Positions 8,204 through 19,016 are shown, numbered from the stretch's first letter. The stretch: DNA of 55,667 bases from Pseudomonas sp. BN417 (GCF_029871205.1 NZ_SSOJ01000044.1:1-55667), one strand, 5' to 3'. The notes: generated by a model from the letters alone, not told the origin. Numbers and translations: made by a program.

Positions 8204-10072
8204 TTGATTCGCAAGCCTTTCATCAGGCCGGCGGCGTTCGCGCTGCTCGGCAGTAGCTCTATTTCCCCCCTGCTGGCCGCAGCGCCCATGACGCTGGACG
8301 AGCAGGTGGTCACCGCTACCCGCAGCGAGCGACCGGTGCGCGCCAGCCTGGCCGCGACCACCGTGATCGACCGCGAGGAGATCGAGCGCAGCCAGGCGCG
8401 TTCGGTGCCCGAGCTGCTGCGCAAGGTGCCGGGCGTGACCCTCAGCAACAACGGCGGGCCGGGCAAGCAGACCGCCGTGTTCATGCGTGGTACCGAGTCC
8501 GATCATGTGCTGGTGTTGATCGACGGCATCAAGGTGGGGTCGGTCAGTAACGGCCTCACCGCCTTCCAGGACCTGCCGGTGGAGCTGATCGAGCGTATCG
8601 AGGTCGTTCGCGGCCCCAGGTCGAGCCTCTATGGCTCGGAAGCCATTGGCGGCGTGATCCAGATCTTCACCCGCAAGGGTGGTGGGGAAGGCGCCAAGCC
8701 CTGGTTCTCGGCGGGCTACGGTACCCACGACAGCTATGAAGGCGGCGCCGGCATTTCCGGTGGCGATGGCAAGGCCTGGTACAGCCTCGGCGTCAGCAGC
8801 CAGGACACGGACGGTATCGACACGCTCGATGCGCGCAGCAGCTATCACGAGCCCGACGCCGACGGCTACCGAAACCTGTCCGGCAACCTGCGGGGCGGCT
8901 ATCGCTTCGACAATGGCCTGGAACTCGATGGCACCCTGATGCGTGCCCGCGGCCACAACGACTATGACCTCGTCAGCTCGTTCAATCCCGGAGGAGGGCT
9001 GAACGCGAACGCCGACAACGAGCAATGGCTCATCGGCGGTCGTGCCCGGTTCAGCCCGCTGGAGCCCTGGGATGTGACCTTGCAAGCCGGCCGGAGTGAA
9101 GACCTTTCCCGCGAAGAGACGGGTGGGCTCTTCTCCTCGCGCTTCGATTCCCAGCGGAGTTCGGCTTCCTGGCTGAACGACGTGACGCTGGCCGAAGGCC
9201 ATGTGCTGACCCTGGGCTACGACTGGCAACAGGACGAAGTCAGTGGCTCCACGGCCTTCGACAAGGATTCGCGCCTGAACAAGGGCTGGTTCGCCCAGTA
9301 CCTGGGAGAGCACGGGCGCCAGGACTGGCAGCTCAGCCTGCGCCGCGATGACAACGAGCAGTTCGGCACTCACGACACCGGCAGTGCTGCCTGGGGGTAT
9401 GCCCTTACGGATGCCGTGCGCTTCAGCCTGAGTTACGGCACCGCCTTCAAGGCGCCGACCTTCAACGAGTTGTACTTCCCCGACTACGGCAACCCGAACC
9501 TGGATGCGGAAACGTCCGAAACCCTCGAGGCGGGGCTTGCCGGGCAGCATGACTGGGGACGCTGGTCGGTGAACGCCTTCCGCACCCGCGTGGATGACCT
9601 GATCGTTCACGACGCCAATTCGGGCGTTGGTCCGTTCGGCAGCCCGAACAACATCGGCAAGGCGCGTATCGATGGCCTGGAACTGGTCATCGGCAGCCAG
9701 TGGCTGGGCTGGGACTGGAACGCCAACGCCAGCTTCCTCGACACCGAGAACCGCGAGTCGGGCGCCAATGCCGGCAACGAGCTCCCGCGTCGTGCCCGCC
9801 AGACTTTCAACCTCGACGTCGACCGGCGCATCGGCAGCTTCGGCCTGGGCGCCACCCTGCACGCCGAGGGCCGGCGCTTCGACGATGTGGCCAATGACAA
9901 GCGCCTGGCCGGCTATGCCACAGTGGATTTACGCGGCGAGTACTGGCTGAGCGAGGAGTGGCGCCTGCAGGCCAAGGTGACCAACTTGTTGGACGCCGAT
10001 TACGAAACCGCACTGGACTTCAACCAGCCGGGGCAGGCAGTGTTTTTCACCGTCCGCTACCAGGCGCTCTGA
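8204..10072 (+). CDS. btuB: TonB-dependent outer-membrane cobalamin receptor
   Basis: 622-residue BtuB-type barrel. A signal peptide (residues 1 to about 24) is followed by the TonB box region LDEQVVTATR, a plug domain (VPELLRKVPGV, FMRGTESDHVLVLIDG, VELIERIEVVRGP.SSLYGSEAIGG) and a barrel ending in an aromatic C-terminus (VFFTVRYQAL). I chose a TTG start at 8204 because GGAG lies at 8191-8194 and the signal peptide begins there. Longer in-frame starts lie inside the riboswitch. It is 14 nt from cobO, so the receptor and synthesis genes share control. Confidence 0.94.
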   Translation: MIRKPFIRPAAFALLGSSSISPLLAAAPMTLDEQVVTATRSERPVRASLAATTVIDREEIERSQARSVPELLRKVPGVTLSNNGGPGKQTAVFMRGTESDHVLVLIDGIKVGSVSNGLTAFQDLPVELIERIEVVRGPRSSLYGSEAIGGVIQIFTRKGGGEGAKPWFSAGYGTHDSYEGGAGISGGDGKAWYSLGVSSQDTDGIDTLDARSSYHEPDADGYRNLSGNLRGGYRFDNGLELDGTLMRARGHNDYDLVSSFNPGGGLNANADNEQWLIGGRARFSPLEPWDVTLQAGRSEDLSREETGGLFSSRFDSQRSSASWLNDVTLAEGHVLTLGYDWQQDEVSGSTAFDKDSRLNKGWFAQYLGEHGRQDWQLSLRRDDNEQFGTHDTGSAAWGYALTDAVRFSLSYGTAFKAPTFNELYFPDYGNPNLDAETSETLEAGLAGQHDWGRWSVNAFRTRVDDLIVHDANSGVGPFGSPNNIGKARIDGLELVIGSQWLGWDWNANASFLDTENRESGANAGNELPRRARQTFNLDVDRRIGSFGLGATLHAEGRRFDDVANDKRLAGYATVDLRGEYWLSEEWRLQAKVTNLLDADYETALDFNQPGQAVFFTVRYQAL

Positions 10073-10086
10073 CCCGAGGTGACCCC

Positions 10087-10698
10087 ATGACCGAATCCGC
10101 CGACCGCGACGCCCGCCACAAGGCGCGCATGCAACGCAAGAAGGCCGTCGTTGACGAGAAGATCGCCCAGGCCCGGGACGAGTACGGCCTGCTGTTGGTG
10201 CATACCGGCAACGGCAAGGGCAAGAGCAGCTCGGCCTTCGGCATGGTGGCCAGAGCCCTGGGCCACGGCCTCAAGGTGGGGGTGGTGCAGTTCATCAAGG
10301 GCGGCATGTCCACCGGTGAGGAGAACTTCTTCCGCCGCTTCCCGGAGGAGGTCAGCTACCACGTGATGGGCGAGGGCTACACCTGGGACACCCAGGACCG
10401 CCAGCGCGATATCGAGAAGGCCCAGCAGGCCTGGGCCGTGGCGCGCACCTTGCTGGACGACCCGCAGGTGGGCCTGGTGGTGCTGGACGAGTTGAATATC
10501 GCCCTCAAGCACGGCTACCTGGAGCTGGATACCGTGCTCAAGGACATCGAGTCCCGTCCCGAGCAGCAGCACGTGGTCGCCACCGGCCGCGGCGCGCCGC
10601 AAGGGCTGATCGACGCCGCGGACACCGTTACCGAGATGACCCTGGTCAAGCATGCCTTCAAGGCCGGCGTGAAGGCCCAGAAGGGCGTGGAGTTCTGA
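10087..10698 (+). CDS. cobO: Cob(I)yrinic acid a,c-diamide adenosyltransferase
   Basis: 203-residue CobO/BtuR-type ATP:corrinoid adenosyltransferase, which attaches the upper adenosyl ligand. It shows the P-loop TGNGKGKSSSAFG (40-52), VVQFIKGG, VVLDELN and the C-terminal HAFKAGVKAQKGVEF. GAGGTG lies just upstream of ATG 10087. It is the first biosynthetic gene after the receptor and is separated from cobB by a 99-nt gap filled with CTCTCCC palindromes. Confidence 0.96.
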   Translation: MTESADRDARHKARMQRKKAVVDEKIAQARDEYGLLLVHTGNGKGKSSSAFGMVARALGHGLKVGVVQFIKGGMSTGEENFFRRFPEEVSYHVMGEGYTWDTQDRQRDIEKAQQAWAVARTLLDDPQVGLVVLDELNIALKHGYLELDTVLKDIESRPEQQHVVATGRGAPQGLIDAADTVTEMTLVKHAFKAGVKAQKGVEF

Positions 10699-10724
10699 TG
10701 CCTGGCACCGCCGCTGCTTTTACC

Positions 10725-10848
10725 CCCTCTCCGTTCAGGGAGAGGGCGCTTCCAACTCCCTCTCCCTTCAGGGAGAGGGCCGGGGAGAGGGCATCCCATG
10801 TCTGAGCGAATACCCCTCACCCCCACCCCTCTTCCAGAGGGAGAGGGG
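10725..10848. repeat. Family D CTCTCCC palindromes (three copies) between cobO and cobB
   Basis: CCCTCTCC-GTTC-AGGGAGAGGG (10725-10746) and CCCTCTCCC-TTC-AGGGAGAGGG (10758-10779) are near-identical hairpins. A third, degenerate copy (10826-10848) lies within the first codons of cobB. Matching copies occur at 19004-19027 and 19110-19134. Confidence 0.9.
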
Positions 10849-12132
10849 AGACATTGTCCCGCCCTGCTCATCGCCGCCCCGGCCTCCGGCCAGGGCAAGA
10901 CCACCGTCACCGCCGCGCTCGCTCGCCTGCACGCCCGCCAGGGCAAGCGGGTGCGGGTATTCAAGTGCGGGCCGGACTTCCTCGACCCGATGATCCTCGC
11001 CCGCGCCTCCGGCGCGCCGGTCTATCAATTGGATCTGTGGATGGTGGGCGAGGCGGAAAGCCGCCGCCTGCTCTGGGAGGCGGCGGCGGAGGCCGACCTG
11101 ATCCTCATCGAAGGCGTGATGGGCCTGTTCGACGGTTCGCCCTCGGCCGCCGACCTGGCGCGGCGTTTCGGTGTGCCGGTGCTCGGCGTGATCAACGGCG
11201 CCGCCATGGCCCAGACCTTCGGCGCCCTGGCCGTGGGCCTGGCCACCTATCAGCCGGACCTGCCTTTCGCTGGCGTGCTCGGCAACCGCGTCGGCAGCCA
11301 GCGCCACAGCGACCTGATCCGCGACAGCCTGCCGGACTGGATCCGCTGGTACGGCGCCCTGCCGCGCAGCGCCGAGGTGGAGCTGCCGAGCCGCCACCTG
11401 GGGCTGGTCCAGGCCGAAGAACTGGCGGACCTGGATGCGCGCCTGGACGCCGCTGCCGATGCGTTGGCCGCCAGCGCTGAAGTGGCCTTGCCCCCGGCGG
11501 TCGAGTTCGCCGCGCCGGAAGACCAGGTGGTTGGCGACTGGCTGGCGGGAGTGCGCATCGGCGTCGCTCGCGATACCTCCTTTGCCTTCCTCTATCAGGC
11601 CAACCTCGACCTGCTGCAGCGCCTGGGGGCCGAGCTGGCATTCTTCTCGCCGCTGACCGATACGCAGCTGCCGGCCGTGGACAGCCTCTACCTGCCCGGC
11701 GGCTACCCCGAGTTGCACCTGCGCCAGTTGCACGGTAACCGTGCCATGGCCCAGGCCATCCGCGCCCACCATGCCGCGGGCAAGCCGATCCTCGCCGAGT
11801 GCGGCGGCATGCTCTATCTGCTGGAAGGCCTGACCGAGGTGGCCGGCGAGTCCGCCGAGCTGCTCGGCCTGCTGCCCGGCCGCGCCACCATGCAGAAGCG
11901 CCTGGCGGCCCTGGCCCTGCAGGAAGCGCCGCTGCCGGAGGGCAATCTGCGCGGGCACACCTTCCACCATTCGTTGCTGGATTCGCCCCTGGCGCCCATC
12001 GCCCGTGGCCTGTGCCCGAACGACAAACCGGTGGCCGAGGCGGTTTTCCGCATCGGCCGCCTGACCGCCTCCTATATCCACTTCTATCTGCCGTCCAACC
12101 CGCGGGCGGCTGCGGAGCTGTTCCGACCATGA
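10798..12132 (+). CDS. cobB: Cobyrinate a,c-diamide synthase
   Basis: 444 residues. CobB amidates the a and c carboxylates of (hydrogeno)byrinic acid using glutamine and ATP. An N-terminal ATPase domain (APASGQGKTTVTAAL, about 27-41) precedes a C-terminal class I glutamine amidotransferase domain with nucleophile Cys in LAECGGMLYL and a late HTFHHS. The first about 17 residues (PLTPTPLPEGEG) are encoded by a palindromic repeat and are unlikely to belong to the ancestral protein, which should begin near RHCPALLIAAPASGQG. It overlaps bluB by ATGA. Confidence 0.94.
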   Translation: MSERIPLTPTPLPEGEGRHCPALLIAAPASGQGKTTVTAALARLHARQGKRVRVFKCGPDFLDPMILARASGAPVYQLDLWMVGEAESRRLLWEAAAEADLILIEGVMGLFDGSPSAADLARRFGVPVLGVINGAAMAQTFGALAVGLATYQPDLPFAGVLGNRVGSQRHSDLIRDSLPDWIRWYGALPRSAEVELPSRHLGLVQAEELADLDARLDAAADALAASAEVALPPAVEFAAPEDQVVGDWLAGVRIGVARDTSFAFLYQANLDLLQRLGAELAFFSPLTDTQLPAVDSLYLPGGYPELHLRQLHGNRAMAQAIRAHHAAGKPILAECGGMLYLLEGLTEVAGESAELLGLLPGRATMQKRLAALALQEAPLPEGNLRGHTFHHSLLDSPLAPIARGLCPNDKPVAEAVFRIGRLTASYIHFYLPSNPRAAAELFRP

Positions 12133-12779
12133 GTGAACACGCCTTCAGCCCTGATGAGCGCGCGGCGGTCTATCGCGCCATCGCCGAACGACGCGACATG
12201 CGCCACTTCAGCGGCGGCGAGGTGCCGCCCGAGCTGTTGGCACGGCTGCTTGAGGCCGCCCACCAGGCGCCCAGCGTCGGGCTGATGCAGCCCTGGCGCT
12301 TTATCCGCATCAGTTCTGCCGAACTGCGTCAGGACATCCACGCCCTGGTGGAGGCTGAGCGGGTGCGCACCGCCGAGGCGCTGGGCGAACGCTCGGACGA
12401 GTTCATGAAGCTCAAGGTGGAAGGCATCCGTGACTGCGCCGAGCTGCTGGTGGCCGCCCTGATGGACGGCCGCGAGGCTCATGTGTTCGGCCGCCGCACC
12501 CTGCCGGAGATGGATCTGGCCTCATTGTCCTGCGCCATCCAGAACCTCTGGCTGGCGGCCCGTGCCGAAGGCCTGGGGATGGGCTGGGTGTCGCTCTTCG
12601 AGCCCGGGGCCCTGGCCGAACTGCTCGGCATGCCGGAGGGCAGCAAACCCCTGGCGGTGCTCTGCCTGGGGCCGGTGACCGAGTTCTACTCGGCGCCCAT
12701 GCTGGCCCTGGAAGGCTGGGCGCAGCCGCGGCCGTTGGCCGAGCTGGTGTTCGAGAATCACTGGGGGCAGCAAGCATGA
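12129..12779 (+). CDS. bluB: 5,6-dimethylbenzimidazole synthase
   Basis: 216-residue nitroreductase-fold enzyme that converts reduced FMN and O2 to 5,6-dimethylbenzimidazole, the lower ligand of B12. It shows RRDMRHF (FMN phosphate binding), [12 protein letters not shown] and [16 protein letters not shown], all typical of BluB. It overlaps cobB upstream and cobD downstream by ATGA, so translation is coupled. Its presence means the operon can make the lower ligand aerobically. Confidence 0.95.
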   Translation: MSEHAFSPDERAAVYRAIAERRDMRHFSGGEVPPELLARLLEAAHQAPSVGLMQPWRFIRISSAELRQDIHALVEAERVRTAEALGERSDEFMKLKVEGIRDCAELLVAALMDGREAHVFGRRTLPEMDLASLSCAIQNLWLAARAEGLGMGWVSLFEPGALAELLGMPEGSKPLAVLCLGPVTEFYSAPMLALEGWAQPRPLAELVFENHWGQQA

Positions 12780-13684
12780 GCCTTGGCTTCCTCACCTTCG
12801 GCGCCGTGGCGCTGGACGCCCTGTTCGGCGAGCCCAGGGGCTGGCACCCGCTGGTGGCCTTCGGCAAGCTGGCCAACCGCCTGGAACAGCGCTTCAACCC
12901 GGGTGGTCGTGGCTGGCGCAGCCATGGCGTGACTGCCTGGGTCCTGGCGGTGCTGCCGCTTACCTTCGGTGCCTGGCTGCTGTCGGAACTGCCCTATGTC
13001 GGCGCTCTGGTGGGGGTGATCGCCCTCTACGCAGCCATCGGCCTGCGTAGCCTCAACGAACATGCCGAGCCCGTGGCCAACGCCCTGCAGGCGGGCGACC
13101 TTGCCGAGGCGCGCAAGCGTGTCGGCTACATGGTCAGCCGCGAAACCCGCGAACTGGATGAGCCGGCCGTGGCTCGCGCCGCCACCGAGTCGGTGCTGGA
13201 GAACGGCAGCGACGCGGTGTTCGCCGCGCTGTTCTGGTTTGCGGTCGCCGGTGCGCCGGGCGTGGTGCTCTATCGTCTTTCCAACACCCTGGACGCCATG
13301 TGGGGCTACCGCAACGCGCGCTTCGAGCGCTTCGGCTGGGCCGCCGCGCGCATCGATGACGTCCTCAACTACATCCCGGCCCGGCTGGTGGCCCTGACCT
13401 ATGCGCTGCTCGGCAAGACCGGCGTGGCCTTGCGTTGCTGGCGCCGGCAGGCGCCGCAATGGGACAGCCCCAACGCCGGCCCGGTGATGGCGGCCGGCGC
13501 CGGCGCGCTGGGCGTGGCCCTGGGCGGCCCGGCCGTCTACCACGGCGAGCTGCATGAACGCCCGGTACTGGGCGAAGGCCCTGCAGCGCGCGCCGAGGAC
13601 ATAGGCCGGGCCATGGACCTGGTGCGCCAGGGCGTGCTGCTCTGGCTGGCGCTGCTGATCATCGGAGGCTGGCTCCTTGCTTGA
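12776..13684 (+). CDS. cobD: Adenosylcobinamide-phosphate synthase (CbiB/CobD)
   Basis: 302-residue membrane protein that joins the aminopropanol arm to adenosylcobyric acid. Recognisable blocks are [53 protein letters not shown] and [11 protein letters not shown]. Hydrophobic segments are near residues 1-15, 55-85, 150-165, 205-220 and 285-302. It ends inside the start of cobC (8-nt overlap). Confidence 0.95.
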   Translation: MSLGFLTFGAVALDALFGEPRGWHPLVAFGKLANRLEQRFNPGGRGWRSHGVTAWVLAVLPLTFGAWLLSELPYVGALVGVIALYAAIGLRSLNEHAEPVANALQAGDLAEARKRVGYMVSRETRELDEPAVARAATESVLENGSDAVFAALFWFAVAGAPGVVLYRLSNTLDAMWGYRNARFERFGWAAARIDDVLNYIPARLVALTYALLGKTGVALRCWRRQAPQWDSPNAGPVMAAGAGALGVALGGPAVYHGELHERPVLGEGPAARAEDIGRAMDLVRQGVLLWLALLIIGGWLLA

Positions 13685-14669
13685 ACATGGCGGACGGCTG
13701 CGCGCGGCGGCGCAGCGCTACGGTATAGCCGAGGCCGACTGGCTCGACCTCTCCACCGGCATCGCCCCCTATGGCTGGGAACTGCCGGCCATTCCGGCAT
13801 CCGCCTGGGCGCGCCTGCCGGAGCGGGATGACGGCCTGGAAACGGCCGCCCAGCGCTACTACGGCTGCAGTTCGCTGCTGCCGGTGGCCGGCTCCCAGGC
13901 GGCGATCCAGGCCCTGCCGCGGCTGCGCGGACGGAGCCGGGTCGGCGTCCTCTCCCCCTGTTACGCCGAGCACGCCCACGCCTGGCGCCGGGAAGGCCAC
14001 GAACTGGAAGAGCTGGACAGCGACTCCGTCGAACGGGAGCTGGAGCGGTTCGATGTGCTGCTGGTGGTCAACCCCAATAACCCCACAGGGCAGCACCTGG
14101 CGCCGGAAACGCTGCTTCGCTGGCGCGAACGCCTGGTGCAGCGGGGCGGCTGGCTGCTGGTGGACGAAGCCTTCATGGACTGCACGCCGGAGCTGAGCCT
14201 GGCGCGCCATTGCCCGCTGCCGGGGTTGCTGGTGCTGCGCTCCTTCGGCAAGTTCTTCGGCCTGGCGGGCCTCCGGCTCGGCTTCGTGCTGGCGGAAGCG
14301 GCGCTGCTGGAGCGCCTGGAAGAACTGCTTGGCCCCTGGGCCGTGAGCGGACCGGCGCGGGTCCTGGCCAGGGCCCTGCTGGAGGACGAGGCCGGGCAGG
14401 CCCGGCAACGGCAGTCCTTGCTTCGCGACGGTCTGCGCCTGGAGAACCTGCTGCGGGACTGTGGCCTCGCTCCCAGCGGTGGCGCCGCGCTGTTCCAGCG
14501 GCTCGTTCGCGATGATGCCCCGCTTCTGCACGAATTCCTCGCCGCACGCGGCATCCTCTCCCGGCTGTTCACTGCGCCGCCCGCTCTGCGCTTCGGCCTG
14601 CCGCCGGACGAAGCCGGCTGGACGCGGTTGCGGGACGCCCTGAACCACTATGCCAAGGAATACCCATGA
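13677..14669 (+). CDS. cobC: Threonine-phosphate decarboxylase
   Basis: 330-residue PLP-dependent fold-type I enzyme related to histidinol-phosphate aminotransferase. It supplies aminopropanol phosphate for the f-side-chain. It has NPNNPTG (132-138), VDEAFMD (162-168) and the PLP lysine 192 in [10 protein letters not shown]. Translation probably begins at TTG 13677, with GGAGG about 10 nt upstream; no ATG fits. The name follows Pseudomonas denitrificans usage and differs from Salmonella cobC, a phosphatase. Confidence 0.92.
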   Translation: MLEHGGRLRAAAQRYGIAEADWLDLSTGIAPYGWELPAIPASAWARLPERDDGLETAAQRYYGCSSLLPVAGSQAAIQALPRLRGRSRVGVLSPCYAEHAHAWRREGHELEELDSDSVERELERFDVLLVVNPNNPTGQHLAPETLLRWRERLVQRGGWLLVDEAFMDCTPELSLARHCPLPGLLVLRSFGKFFGLAGLRLGFVLAEAALLERLEELLGPWAVSGPARVLARALLEDEAGQARQRQSLLRDGLRLENLLRDCGLAPSGGAALFQRLVRDDAPLLHEFLAARGILSRLFTAPPALRFGLPPDEAGWTRLRDALNHYAKEYP

Positions 14670-16141
14670 CCACCCTGATGGTGCAGGGCACCACTTCCGA
14701 CGCCGGCAAGAGCACCCTGGTGACCGCCCTGTGCCGCTGGCTCAGGCGCCAGGGCGTGGCAGTGGCGCCCTTCAAGCCGCAGAACATGGCGCTGAACAGT
14801 GCGGTGACCGCTGACGGCGGCGAGATCGGCCGCGCCCAGGCGGTGCAGGCCCAGGCCTGCGGCCTGCCGCCCCACACCGATATGAATCCGGTACTGCTCA
14901 AGCCCAATACCGACATAGGCGCCCAGGTGATCATCCACGGTCGCGCCGTCACCAGCATGAATGCCGCCGCCTACCACGACTACAAGAAGGTCGCCATGGC
15001 CGCGGTGCTGGAGTCCCACCAGCGTCTCTGCGCCCGCTACCCCGTGGTGCTGGTGGAGGGGGCCGGCTCGCCGGCGGAGATCAATCTGCGCGCCAACGAC
15101 ATCGCCAACATGGGCTTCGCCGAGGCGGTGGATTGCCCGGTGATACTGGCCGCCGATATCGACCGCGGCGGCGTCTTCGCCCATCTGGTGGGCACTCTGG
15201 AGCTGCTCTCGGCAAGCGAGCAGGCACGGGTCAAGGGCTTCGTGATCAACCGTTTTCGTGGCGATATCGCCCTGCTCGAGCCCGGCCTCGACTGGCTGGA
15301 GCAGCGTACCGGCAAGCCGGTTCTGGGCGTGCTGCCATACCTCAGCGACTTCCACCTGGAAGCCGAGGACGCCATCGACCTGCGCCAGGCGGACAAGACC
15401 GGCAAGCTGCTGCGGGTGGCGGTGCCTGTGCTGCCGCGCATCAGCAATCACACCGACTTCGATCCCCTGCGCCTGCATCCCCAGGTGCAGCTGACCTTCG
15501 TCGGGCCCGGCCAAGCCATGCCGCCGGCGGACCTGGTCATCCTCCCTGGCTCCAAGAGTGTGCGCGCCGACCTTGCGCGCCTGCGTGAGCACGGTTGGGA
15601 CCAGGCCCTGCAGCGCCACCTGCGCTACGGCGGCAAGGTGCTCGGCATATGCGGCGGGTATCAGATGCTCGGCCGCAGCGTCAAAGACCCCCACGGCCTG
15701 GAAGGCCCGGCGGGGGAGAGCGCCGGCCTCGGCCTGCTGGAGATCGACACCCTGCTGGAGCCGGAAAAGCAGCTGCGCAACGTCAGCGGCCGCCTGCTGC
15801 TGGAGGACGCGCCGGTCGGCGGCTATGAAATCCATGCCGGCATCAGCAGCGGTGCCGGGCTCGAACACCCTGTCGTGACTCTGGACGATGGCCGCGCCGA
15901 CGGCGCCTGCAGCTCGGACGGCCAGGTCATGGGCACCTACCTGCACGGCCTGTTCGAGTCGTCCGCTGCCAGCTCCGCCATCCTGCGCTGGGCCGGCCTC
16001 GAAGCGGTGCAGGCAGTGGACTACCAGGCCCTGCGCGAGCGCGATATCGAGCGCCTGGCGGATCAGGTGGAACAGCATCTGGATACCCGCCTGCTGGCGG
16101 AACTCTGCGGCCTCGGCGACACGGTGAAAGCCCATGCCTGA
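14666..16141 (+). CDS. cobQ: Cobyric acid synthase
   Basis: 491 residues. CobQ amidates the b, d, e and g carboxylates to give adenosylcobyric acid. The N-terminal ATPase domain has [17 protein letters not shown] (8-24) and the [10 protein letters not shown] segment. The C-terminal amidotransferase domain has the nucleophile Cys in [10 protein letters not shown] and a late GTYLHGLF His. It overlaps cobC by ATGA and cobU by 8 nt. Confidence 0.96.
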   Translation: MTTLMVQGTTSDAGKSTLVTALCRWLRRQGVAVAPFKPQNMALNSAVTADGGEIGRAQAVQAQACGLPPHTDMNPVLLKPNTDIGAQVIIHGRAVTSMNAAAYHDYKKVAMAAVLESHQRLCARYPVVLVEGAGSPAEINLRANDIANMGFAEAVDCPVILAADIDRGGVFAHLVGTLELLSASEQARVKGFVINRFRGDIALLEPGLDWLEQRTGKPVLGVLPYLSDFHLEAEDAIDLRQADKTGKLLRVAVPVLPRISNHTDFDPLRLHPQVQLTFVGPGQAMPPADLVILPGSKSVRADLARLREHGWDQALQRHLRYGGKVLGICGGYQMLGRSVKDPHGLEGPAGESAGLGLLEIDTLLEPEKQLRNVSGRLLLEDAPVGGYEIHAGISSGAGLEHPVVTLDDGRADGACSSDGQVMGTYLHGLFESSAASSAILRWAGLEAVQAVDYQALRERDIERLADQVEQHLDTRLLAELCGLGDTVKAHA

Positions 16142-16655
16142 ACTCATCCTCGGCGGCGCCCGCTCCGGCAAGAGCCGGCTGGCGGAGAAGCTGGCCAGCG
16201 AAAGCGGCTTCAAGGTCATCTACATCGCCACCAGCCAGCCGCTGGATGGCGAGATGAGCGAGCGGGTCGCCCATCATCGCGCCCGTCGTCCGGACCACTG
16301 GGGCCTGGTGGAAGAGCCGCTGCAGCTCGCCCGAGCCCTGCGCGAGAACGCCGCTGCCGATACCTGCCTGCTGGTGGATTGCCTGACCCTCTGGCTGACC
16401 AACCTGCTGATGCTCGACGACCCGGCGCGGCTGGACGAAGAGCGCGAGGCCCTGCTCGGCTGCATCACCGAGCTGCCGGGGCGGGTGCTGCTGGTGAGCA
16501 ATGAAACCGGGCTCGGCGTCGTGCCCCTGGGGGAGCTGACCCGCCGCTATGTCGACGAAGCCGGCTGGCTGCACCAGGCCCTGGCCGAACGCTGCGAGCG
16601 GGTGACCTTCACCGTTGCCGGCCTGCCCATGATCCTCAAGGGAGAAACCCTATGA
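16134..16655 (+). CDS. cobU: Adenosylcobinamide kinase / cobinamide-phosphate guanylyltransferase
   Basis: 173-residue bifunctional enzyme (cobP in Pseudomonas naming) that phosphorylates adenosylcobinamide and attaches GMP. It has the P-loop GGARSGKS (7-14), [10 protein letters not shown] with the guanylylation-region His, [14 protein letters not shown] and [11 protein letters not shown]. The length is normal. It is the entry to nucleotide-loop assembly with cobT and cobS immediately downstream. Confidence 0.95.
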   Translation: MPELILGGARSGKSRLAEKLASESGFKVIYIATSQPLDGEMSERVAHHRARRPDHWGLVEEPLQLARALRENAAADTCLLVDCLTLWLTNLLMLDDPARLDEEREALLGCITELPGRVLLVSNETGLGVVPLGELTRRYVDEAGWLHQALAERCERVTFTVAGLPMILKGETL

Positions 16656-17707
16656 CCCTGCAATGGTGGCAGGCACCCTGCCAACCGCTCGATCCGGTGG
16701 CACGCGCCAAGGCCCAGGCCCGCCAGGACCAACTGACCAAGCCGCGCGGCGCGCTCGGCCAACTGGAAGGCCTCGCCATTAGCCTCGCCGCTCAGCAGGG
16801 CCGCGAACGGCCGCGCGTCGATCGCCCCTGGTTCGCCGTGTTCGCCGGCGACCATGGCGTGGTGGAGGAGGGCGTTTCGGCTTATCCACAGGCAGTGACC
16901 GGCGAGATGCTGCGTAACTTCGTCCGCGGTGGCGCCGCCATCAGCGTATTGGCGCGCAGCCTGGGCGCCACCCTGGAACTGGTGGACCTGGGCACCGCCG
17001 TGCCGCTGGAGCCGCTCCCAGGTGTGTTGCACCTGCAGGTCGGGGCGGGTACGGCGAACTTCGCCCGCGAACCGGCGATGACCGCCGCCCAGTGCCTGAT
17101 CGCCCTGCAAGCGGGGCGCGCCAGCGTCGAGCGCGCCCTGGCGGCCCGGGCCGATCTCTACGTCGGTGGCGAAATGGGCATCGGCAACACCACCACCGCC
17201 AGCGCCCTGGCCTGTGCCCTGCTGGAGCTGCCGGCCAGCGCGCTGGCCGGTCCCGGCACCGGGCTGGACGGCAATGGCGTGGCGCACAAGGTCCGGGTGA
17301 TCGAACAGGCTCTGGCCCTGCATCGCGAGGGCTGCGACAGCCCGCAGGAAACCCTGCGCCGTCTCGGCGGCTTCGAGGTGGCGGCGCTGACCGGCGCCTA
17401 CCTGGCCTGCGCCCAGCTCGGGATACCGGCCCTGGTGGACGGTTTCATCTGCGGCGTGGCGGCGCTCTGCGCCGTGCGCCTCAATCCTGCGTGCCGCGAA
17501 TGGCTGCTGTTCTCCCATCGTTCCGCCGAACCCGGTCACCTCGCCGTGCTCGCCGCGCTGGAAGCCGAGCCGTTGCTGGACCTGGGCCTGCGCCTGGGCG
17601 AGGGCAGCGGCGCGGCTATTGCGTTGCCGCTGCTGCGCCTGGCCTGCGAGCTGCACGATGGCATGGCCACCTTCGCCGAGGCTGCGGTTTCGGATCGCCC
17701 GGCATGA
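16652..17707 (+). CDS. cobT: Nicotinate-nucleotide--dimethylbenzimidazole phosphoribosyltransferase
   Basis: 351 residues (cobU in P. denitrificans naming). It makes alpha-ribazole phosphate from dimethylbenzimidazole and nicotinate mononucleotide, consuming the BluB product. It has [56 protein letters not shown] and the C-terminal [10 protein letters not shown] block containing the catalytic Glu. It overlaps the upstream and downstream genes by ATGA. Confidence 0.96.
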   Translation: MTLQWWQAPCQPLDPVARAKAQARQDQLTKPRGALGQLEGLAISLAAQQGRERPRVDRPWFAVFAGDHGVVEEGVSAYPQAVTGEMLRNFVRGGAAISVLARSLGATLELVDLGTAVPLEPLPGVLHLQVGAGTANFAREPAMTAAQCLIALQAGRASVERALAARADLYVGGEMGIGNTTTASALACALLELPASALAGPGTGLDGNGVAHKVRVIEQALALHREGCDSPQETLRRLGGFEVAALTGAYLACAQLGIPALVDGFICGVAALCAVRLNPACREWLLFSHRSAEPGHLAVLAALEAEPLLDLGLRLGEGSGAAIALPLLRLACELHDGMATFAEAAVSDRPA

Positions 17708-18270
17708 AGCTCGACCTGCTGCGCCATGGCGAAACGGAACGGGGCGGTGGCTTTCGCGGCAGCCTGGACGATGCGCTGACCGACACCGGCTGGGCGCAGA
17801 TGCACGCCGGGATCGAAGGTGCTGGACCTTGGGACCAGCTGGTGAGCTCGCCGCTGCAACGTTGCGCGGCCTTCGCCCGCGAGCTCTCCGAGCGCTCAGC
17901 GTTGCCTTTGCAGTTCGACGCCGACCTGCGCGAACTGCATTTCGGCCAGTGGGAAGGGCGTAGTGCCGCCGAGTTGATGGAGACCCACGCCGAAGGCCTG
18001 GGCCTGTTCTGGAACGATCCCTACGCCTTCACCCCGCCGGAAGGCGAAACCCTGCTGGACTTCGAGGCGCGGGTGCTCGCCGCCGCCGAGCGACTGCACC
18101 AGCGCTACGCCGGCCAGCGGGTGCTGCTGGTCACCCACGGTGGGGTGATTCGCCTCCTCGTTGCCCGCGCCCGCCAGCTGCCACGCGCCCAGCTGATGCA
18201 GGTGGAAGCGGCCCATGGCCAGATGTTCCGCCTGGAGTTCGACGCGCTCGGCCTGCGGGAGCGGCCATGA
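17704..18270 (+). CDS. Alpha-ribazole phosphatase-like histidine phosphatase
   Basis: 188-residue histidine phosphatase (phosphoglycerate-mutase-like). The RHGET motif is at 7-11, SSPLQRC near 49-55, [10 protein letters not shown] near 80-90 and the second catalytic His in [10 protein letters not shown]. It probably removes the phosphate from alpha-ribazole phosphate or adenosylcobalamin phosphate; context supports this over general mutase activity. It overlaps cobT and cobS by ATGA. In Salmonella this function is called cobC, so I avoid the symbol. Confidence 0.9.
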   Translation: MKLDLLRHGETERGGGFRGSLDDALTDTGWAQMHAGIEGAGPWDQLVSSPLQRCAAFARELSERSALPLQFDADLRELHFGQWEGRSAAELMETHAEGLGLFWNDPYAFTPPEGETLLDFEARVLAAAERLHQRYAGQRVLLVTHGGVIRLLVARARQLPRAQLMQVEAAHGQMFRLEFDALGLRERP

Positions 18271-19016
18271 CGCCGTTACTGATCGCCCTGCAGTTCCTCA
18301 CCCGCCTGCCCGTGCGCCTACCCGGCATGCCCGAGCCGCGGCAGGTCGGCCAGTCGCTGCTCTGGTATCCCATGGTCGGGCTGCTGCTCGGCCTGTTGCT
18401 GATGGGCGCGGCCTTCCTTCTGGAAGGTCGCCCGGCGCTGCTGCAGGCGGCGCTGTTGCTGGCCCTCTGGGTGGGCCTCTCCGGCGGCCTGCACCTGGAC
18501 GGCCTGGCCGACACGGCGGATGCCTGGGTCGGTGGCTACGGGGACCGCGAGCGCACCCTGGTGATCATGAAAGACCCGCGCAGCGGACCCATTGCCGTGG
18601 TGGTACTGGTCCTGGTCCTGCTGCTGAAATTCGCAGCCCTGGTGGCGCTGCTCGAGGCCGGCCAGCTCCTGCCACTGCTGCTGACGCCCTGGCTTGCACG
18701 GGGGCTGCTGCCCTTGCTCTTCCTTACGACGCCCTATGTGCGCGCCGGCGGGCTGGGGCAAGCCCTGGCAGACCACCTGCCGCGCCGGGAAATGCCTTGG
18801 TGGCTGGCGATACAGGCGGCGGTGATGCTGGTCTTCGGTTGGGTCGCCTGGTTGTCGCTGGCGGTGGCATTGGTGGTCTTTGCCTGGATGCGCTGGCAGT
18901 ACGTGCGGCGGCTGGGTGGGACTACGGGGGATACGGCGGGGGCGTTGGTGGAGGTGGTGGAGGTGGTGGTGCTGGTGGCGGTTGCCGTTGCCCTCTCCCC
19001 CAACCCCTCTCCCTGA
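18267..19016 (+). CDS. cobS: Adenosylcobinamide-GDP ribazoletransferase (cobalamin synthase)
   Basis: 249-residue integral membrane enzyme (cobV in Pseudomonas) that joins adenosylcobinamide-GDP to alpha-ribazole, the last step of B12 assembly. It has LQFLTRLPVRLP, the signature GGLHLDGLADTADAWVGG and VIMKDPRSGPIAV, with about six membrane segments. The last residues (LSPNPSP) and the TGA at 19014-19016 are encoded by a CTCTCCC palindrome, so the native stop has been replaced. It is the last gene of the cob operon. Confidence 0.94.
   Translation: MTPLLIALQFLTRLPVRLPGMPEPRQVGQSLLWYPMVGLLLGLLLMGAAFLLEGRPALLQAALLLALWVGLSGGLHLDGLADTADAWVGGYGDRERTLVIMKDPRSGPIAVVVLVLVLLLKFAALVALLEAGQLLPLLLTPWLARGLLPLLFLTTPYVRAGGLGQALADHLPRREMPWWLAIQAAVMLVFGWVAWLSLAVALVVFAWMRWQYVRRLGGTTGDTAGALVEVVEVVVLVAVAVALSPNPSP

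Noticed and set aside
7865-9862. 665-codon open frame on the minus strand
   Set aside because: It is antisense to the B12 receptor, which has all family motifs; the antisense frame shows no domain.
14648-16219. 523-codon open frame on the minus strand
   Set aside because: It is antisense to cobQ; no recognisable protein.
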